DNA from: an uncultured Paracoccaceae bacterium
Lineage (GTDB): Bacteria; Pseudomonadota; Alphaproteobacteria; Rhodobacterales; Rhodobacteraceae
Direction of reading: 5' to 3'
Length of the DNA: 64,000 bases
Assembly: GCA_947495795.1 (NCBI GenBank)
Contig: CANMAI010000001.1
Location: 744,001-808,000, forward strand
The notes below the pieces were generated by a model that searched no databases, was not told the DNA's origin, and saw only the letters and a list, made by a program, of their open reading frames with translations. A program made the position numbers and the translations under genes. Position 1 is the first letter of the stretch, and each line of letters begins with the position of its first letter. This document shows, piece by piece, positions 61,102 to 64,000 of this stretch.

Positions 61102-62355
61102 TTATCGAAGAGCGCGGCCCTTGAGAATCGCATCCGTGCCGAACCGTTGGCGGATCTCATCTGTGGCGCGCTCCGCCGCAGTGCGGGTTTTGGCATCGGG
61201 ATCAAGAAGATCGGGGGAGGTATCAGCCATTTCGCTGCTGGTGAGCCCGGTGAGCCCGACGCCGATCAGCCGGAAAGGGCCCTCTGGCAAGGCTTTGGCC
61301 AGCAGGGGCTGAGCCGCGCGGTAGATTACGTTGGCCATCTGCGTGGGCTCTGGCAGGGTGATGCGGCGCGTTAGGCTGGCATGATTGGCACGCTTGAGTT
61401 TTACCATCACCACCTTGCCTGCAAGGCTCTTGGCCTTTGCGCGATCCGAAACCTTCTCCCCCAACCGCCAGAGATGGCCTTCGAGAAGCTGCGGGTCTGC
61501 AGTGTCGATGTTGAAGGTCGTCTCGTTGGTGATGCTTTTGGTACCATCGCGGCTGGAGACGCTGCGATGATCGAGGCCGCGGGCGAGATGCCAGAGCCTG
61601 TCTCCCATACTGCCGTATCTGAGACCCAAGTCTTTGCGCTCGCGGCGTTTGAGATCGGCGATGGTGCGGATGCCATCCCGTTCCAGCGTTTCCTGAAAGG
61701 TGCGGCCGACACCCCAGATGACGGAAACCCTTTGTTTTGAAAGGAATTCCTCGGTTTCGGCCTTGCCAATGATGGAATAGCCACGGGGCTTATCGAGATC
61801 AGAGGCGATCTTGGCAAGGAACTTGTTGTGGGAAAGGCCCACCGAGGCGGAGACGCCGATGTCTTCCTCTATGCGTTTGACGAGGCGGGCCATAAGAGTG
61901 GCGGGTGGCGCGCCGTGGAGGCGTTCTGTACCGGTGAGATCCAGGAAGGCTTCATCAAGCGAAAGGGGTTCGATAACAGGCGTTAGTTCTTCCATCAGCG
62001 CTTTGATCTGGCGGGAAACCTCCACATATTTTTCCATGCGGGGTTTGACGATCACTGCTTCGGGGCAGAGATCCAGCGCCTTGAACATCGGCATGGCAGA
62101 GCGGACGCCCTTGATGCGGGCGATGTAGCAAGCCGTTGAAACCACGCCCCTTTTGCCGCCGCCTATGATGACGGGCTTATCGCGGATATCCGGATTATCG
62201 CGTTTTTCGACGGAAGCGTAGAAGGCATCGCAATCCATATGGGCGATGGAGAGGTTGTTCAGCTCAGTGTGCTTGAGCAGGCGGGGAGAGCCGCATTCTG
62301 GGCAGCGGTTCTCGGCGCTGGATGAGTGTAGGCAATCGCGGCAGAGGGTTGGCAT
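61102..62355 (-). CDS. dinB: DNA polymerase IV with N-terminal zinc-ribbon-like extension
   Basis: A 417-residue Y-family translesion polymerase. The palm carries the metal-binding aspartates in AHMDCDAFYASVE (residues about 38-50) and PLSLDEAFLDLTG; the fingers have YIARIKGVRSAMPMFKALDL. GVGRTFQETLERDGIRTIAD is the helix-hairpin-helix thumb and the little finger runs from about 255 to 370. The first 25 residues have two CxxC pairs (CRDC and CPEC), a zinc-ribbon-like extension seen in related bacteria but absent from E. coli DinB. Start ATG 62355; the beta-clamp-binding tail may be the last residues GRALR or nearby. Likely stress-induced, but no LexA box was recognised. Confidence 0.95.
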   Translation of the reverse strand: MPTLCRDCLHSSSAENRCPECGSPRLLKHTELNNLSIAHMDCDAFYASVEKRDNPDIRDKPVIIGGGKRGVVSTACYIARIKGVRSAMPMFKALDLCPEAVIVKPRMEKYVEVSRQIKALMEELTPVIEPLSLDEAFLDLTGTERLHGAPPATLMARLVKRIEEDIGVSASVGLSHNKFLAKIASDLDKPRGYSIIGKAETEEFLSKQRVSVIWGVGRTFQETLERDGIRTIADLKRRERKDLGLRYGSMGDRLWHLARGLDHRSVSSRDGTKSITNETTFNIDTADPQLLEGHLWRLGEKVSDRAKAKSLAGKVVMVKLKRANHASLTRRITLPEPTQMANVIYRAAQPLLAKALPEGPFRLIGVGLTGLTSSEMADTSPDLLDPDAKTRTAAERATDEIRQRFGTDAILKGRALR

Positions 62356-62413
62356 TTTGTAACCTGCGTTTCAGCGCGCAGAATAGCGATTGTGGTTTGG
62401 ATTTGCGAGAGGA

Positions 62414-63106
62414 TCAGACGTTTGCGATCTCTTTCAGGATCCTTTCTGCAGCAACGCGTGGGCTTGGGGCTTTCCAGACGGGACGGCCGACGACGATATG
62501 GTCGGCGCCGTTTTGCAAGGCTTCTGAAGGGGTTGCGGTGCGTTTCTGGTCGTCCGCCGCATCACCGGCGGGCCGGACGCCGGGCGTGATGATCAGCTTG
62601 CCTTTTGCTTCCGGCAAGGCGCGGATGGCTGCGGCTTCGTGGGGCGAGGCGATGATGCCATGGGCTCCGGCGTCAAAGGCGAGGCGGGCGCGTTCCGTTA
62701 CGAGATCTGCGATGCTGCCTTTCTGGATCAGGCTGATATCCAGATCTGTGCGGTCGAGCGATGTGAGGAAGGTGACGGCGAGGATCTTGGTGGAGGTGCC
62801 TATGCTGGCAGCGGAGGCAGCGTGGACGACATGTGGGTCTCCGTGGACCGTCAGGAAATCCAGATCGTACCTGCAAATACCTGAAACGGCTGCTTTTATT
62901 GTGGCGGGAATGTCGAAAAGCTTCATGTCGAGGAAGATGCGTTTGCCCGATTGTTTCAACTCGTCGGCCAGTGCCAGACCACCACCGGTGAGCATGCCGA
63001 GGCCGACTTTGTAAAAGCTGACGCTCGGGCCGAGTTGATCAACGAGGGTGAGGGCCGAGAGGGCGTTGGGGGTGTCGAGGGCTACTATCAGGCGATCATC
63101 GGGCAT
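62414..63106 (-). CDS. pyrF: Orotidine-5'-phosphate decarboxylase
   Basis: A 230-residue TIM-barrel enzyme that makes UMP from OMP. It shows LIVALDTPN (residues about 5-13), the catalytic motif FLDMKLFDIPATIKAA (about 58-73, with Asp-Lys-Asp), TVHGDPHV, and the phosphate-binding PGVRPAGD and GADHIVVGRPV. ATG 63106 follows AAAGGTG; the frame is open to 63142 but the conserved start is MPDDRLIVALD. It lies upstream of dinB on the same strand, 58 bases apart. Confidence 0.97.
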   Translation of the reverse strand: MPDDRLIVALDTPNALSALTLVDQLGPSVSFYKVGLGMLTGGGLALADELKQSGKRIFLDMKLFDIPATIKAAVSGICRYDLDFLTVHGDPHVVHAASAASIGTSTKILAVTFLTSLDRTDLDISLIQKGSIADLVTERARLAFDAGAHGIIASPHEAAAIRALPEAKGKLIITPGVRPAGDAADDQKRTATPSEALQNGADHIVVGRPVWKAPSPRVAAERILKEIANV

Positions 63107-63155
63107 TTTGCACCTTTGGGTTTGGTGGTTCCTTCGGTACATCTTGAGGCGTGGA

Positions 63156-64000
63156 ATGGGTAGGGGTCGGGTGCGAAGTTTTCTGGAAATATACGATCTG
63201 GCTACGCGATCCCGGGAGATTATCCTTTCTTCCGAACGGCTTATCGAGGCGCCGAACTGGCATCCGGATGGGAAAACCTTGCTGGTGAACGGGGAGGGGC
63301 GGCTCTACCGAGTGCCCTTGTCAGCACCTGCGCTGGTGCCTCTGGACACCGGAGATTGTGTGGCGTGCAACAACGATCATGGGATCTCGCCTGATGGGGC
63401 GCGTGTGATGGTTTCCAGCAAGCTGGGTGGCAGCTCGACAGTGTTTTCCGTCCCGTGGGCAGGGGGGCAACCCGTTCAGATCACAGCGAAAAATCCATCC
63501 TACTGGCATGGCTGGGCGCCGGATGGGCGGCGGTTTGCCTTTGTTGGGCAGAGGGGCGCATCGGATGGGAGCGGTGCGTTTGATATCTATACGATGCCGG
63601 TTGCGGGTGGGGCCGAGTTGCGATTGACGGAGGAAATGGGGCATTGCGACGGGCCGGATTATACCCGGGACGGGCGGTGGATCTGGTTCAATTCGGATGT
63701 TTCGGGTGCTGCCCAGATCTGGCGGATGCGGCTGGATGGATCCGATAAACAGATGATGACAAACGATAATTCCGTAAACTGGTTTCCGCATCCTTCACCC
63801 GTCTCGGACAGTATGTTGTATCTGGCCTATCCGGAGGGGACGCTTCAGCATCCGCGGGATCGCGATGTTTCGCTGCGGCTTTTGCGGGATGGAGCGATGG
63901 AGGAGCTTTGCCGGTTCAACGGTGGGCAGGGGAGTATCAATGTGCCGTGTTGGGCACCTGATGGGCGGCGGTTTGCGTTTATGTCTTATGGCGCGCCTGG
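63156..64000 (+). CDS. TolB-like beta-propeller protein (partial, runs off the right edge)
   Basis: Plus strand from ATG 63156, open to the window end (281 residues seen). It is built of WD40-like PD40 repeats: LIEAPNWHPDGKTLLVNGEG, CNNDHGISPDGARVMVSS, YWHGWAPDGRRFAFVGQRG, HCDGPDYTRDGRWIWFNSDV and NVPCWAPDGRRFAFMSYGAP, each with a DG turn. No signal peptide is visible, so it may be cytoplasmic. It is divergent from pyrF. Function unknown; TolB-family members act in periplasmic complexes or as peptidase partners. Confidence 0.85.
   Translation, partial: MGRGRVRSFLEIYDLATRSREIILSSERLIEAPNWHPDGKTLLVNGEGRLYRVPLSAPALVPLDTGDCVACNNDHGISPDGARVMVSSKLGGSSTVFSVPWAGGQPVQITAKNPSYWHGWAPDGRRFAFVGQRGASDGSGAFDIYTMPVAGGAELRLTEEMGHCDGPDYTRDGRWIWFNSDVSGAAQIWRMRLDGSDKQMMTNDNSVNWFPHPSPVSDSMLYLAYPEGTLQHPRDRDVSLRLLRDGAMEELCRFNGGQGSINVPCWAPDGRRFAFMSYGAP

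Overview
The window looks like a chromosomal segment of an alphaproteobacterium, most likely a Rhodobacteraceae (Roseobacter-group) member. The DNA is GC-rich, genes are dense with many ATGA, GTGA and TGATG overlaps, and several gene strings typical of that family are present: rsfS-rlmH-gpmI-envC-like-ctpA-rppH, the DUF1285/MoxR-DUF58-DUF4159 cluster, glcDEF, a pca operon, and the 41-residue ribosomal protein L36. This placement is inference from gene content; no database search was possible.

Layout. 0-5 kb: the start of a TetR repressor gene, divergent from an RND efflux adaptor/pump pair, with a palindromic operator between them, then a DUF2975/YozG-type HTH pair. 5.6-11.5 kb: a lipoprotein whose signal peptide seems to be split by a one-base frameshift, a second TetR gene, a YCII-domain protein, DNA glycosylase Tag, and a protocatechuate operon pcaC-pcaH-pcaG-BKACE-pcaB. 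11.6-13.9 kb: an intact RTX calcium-binding protein gene flanked on both sides by decayed paralogs. 14.1-19.7 kb: conserved housekeeping genes. 19.7-20.5 kb: a gene-poor stretch with three copies of a GGTAACGGGATTGATTACC-like repeat. 20.5-28 kb: DUF1285, then MoxR-DUF58-two large membrane proteins, ending at a 73-bp hairpin. 28.2-30.9 kb: a methyltransferase, an AhpD-like protein with its Rrf2 regulator, and one unknown. 31-35 kb: glycolate oxidase glcDEF. 35-39.7 kb: two tandem trypsin-like proteases, a small heat shock gene with a near-perfect sigma-32 promoter, and a soluble-domain-rich chemotaxis receptor. 40.4-41 kb: a broken IS5-family transposase. 41-46 kb: a sigma factor with a VWA partner, a DUF2799 lipoprotein and a Hint-domain protein. 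46.2-57.7 kb: a long collinear locus of two CoA ligases, a complete Liv-type ABC importer, a patatin lipoprotein and four small membrane or exported proteins. 57.8-64 kb: a caspase-fold protein with peptidoglycan-binding domains, rpmJ, tRNA-Val, an N-formylglutamate amidohydrolase, a candidate small RNA, dinB, pyrF and the start of a TolB-like protein.

How the genes work together. The pca operon converts protocatechuate towards beta-ketoadipate, and the BKACE enzyme embedded in it could cleave beta-ketoadipate with acetyl-CoA, giving succinyl-CoA plus acetoacetate and removing the need for PcaIJ and PcaF. The Liv-type locus reads as an uptake-and-activation module in which an importer brings in a carboxylic acid (possibly fatty or aromatic rather than an amino acid) and the two AMP-forming ligases attach CoA. 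The sigma factor/VWA pair and the caspase-like/peptidoglycan-binding protein look like envelope-linked signalling parts. The observations I rate most worth checking are the candidate sRNA at 60879-60954, the BKACE inside the pca operon, the expanded Liv locus, the decayed RTX array, the heat-shock leader, and the sigma/VWA pair.
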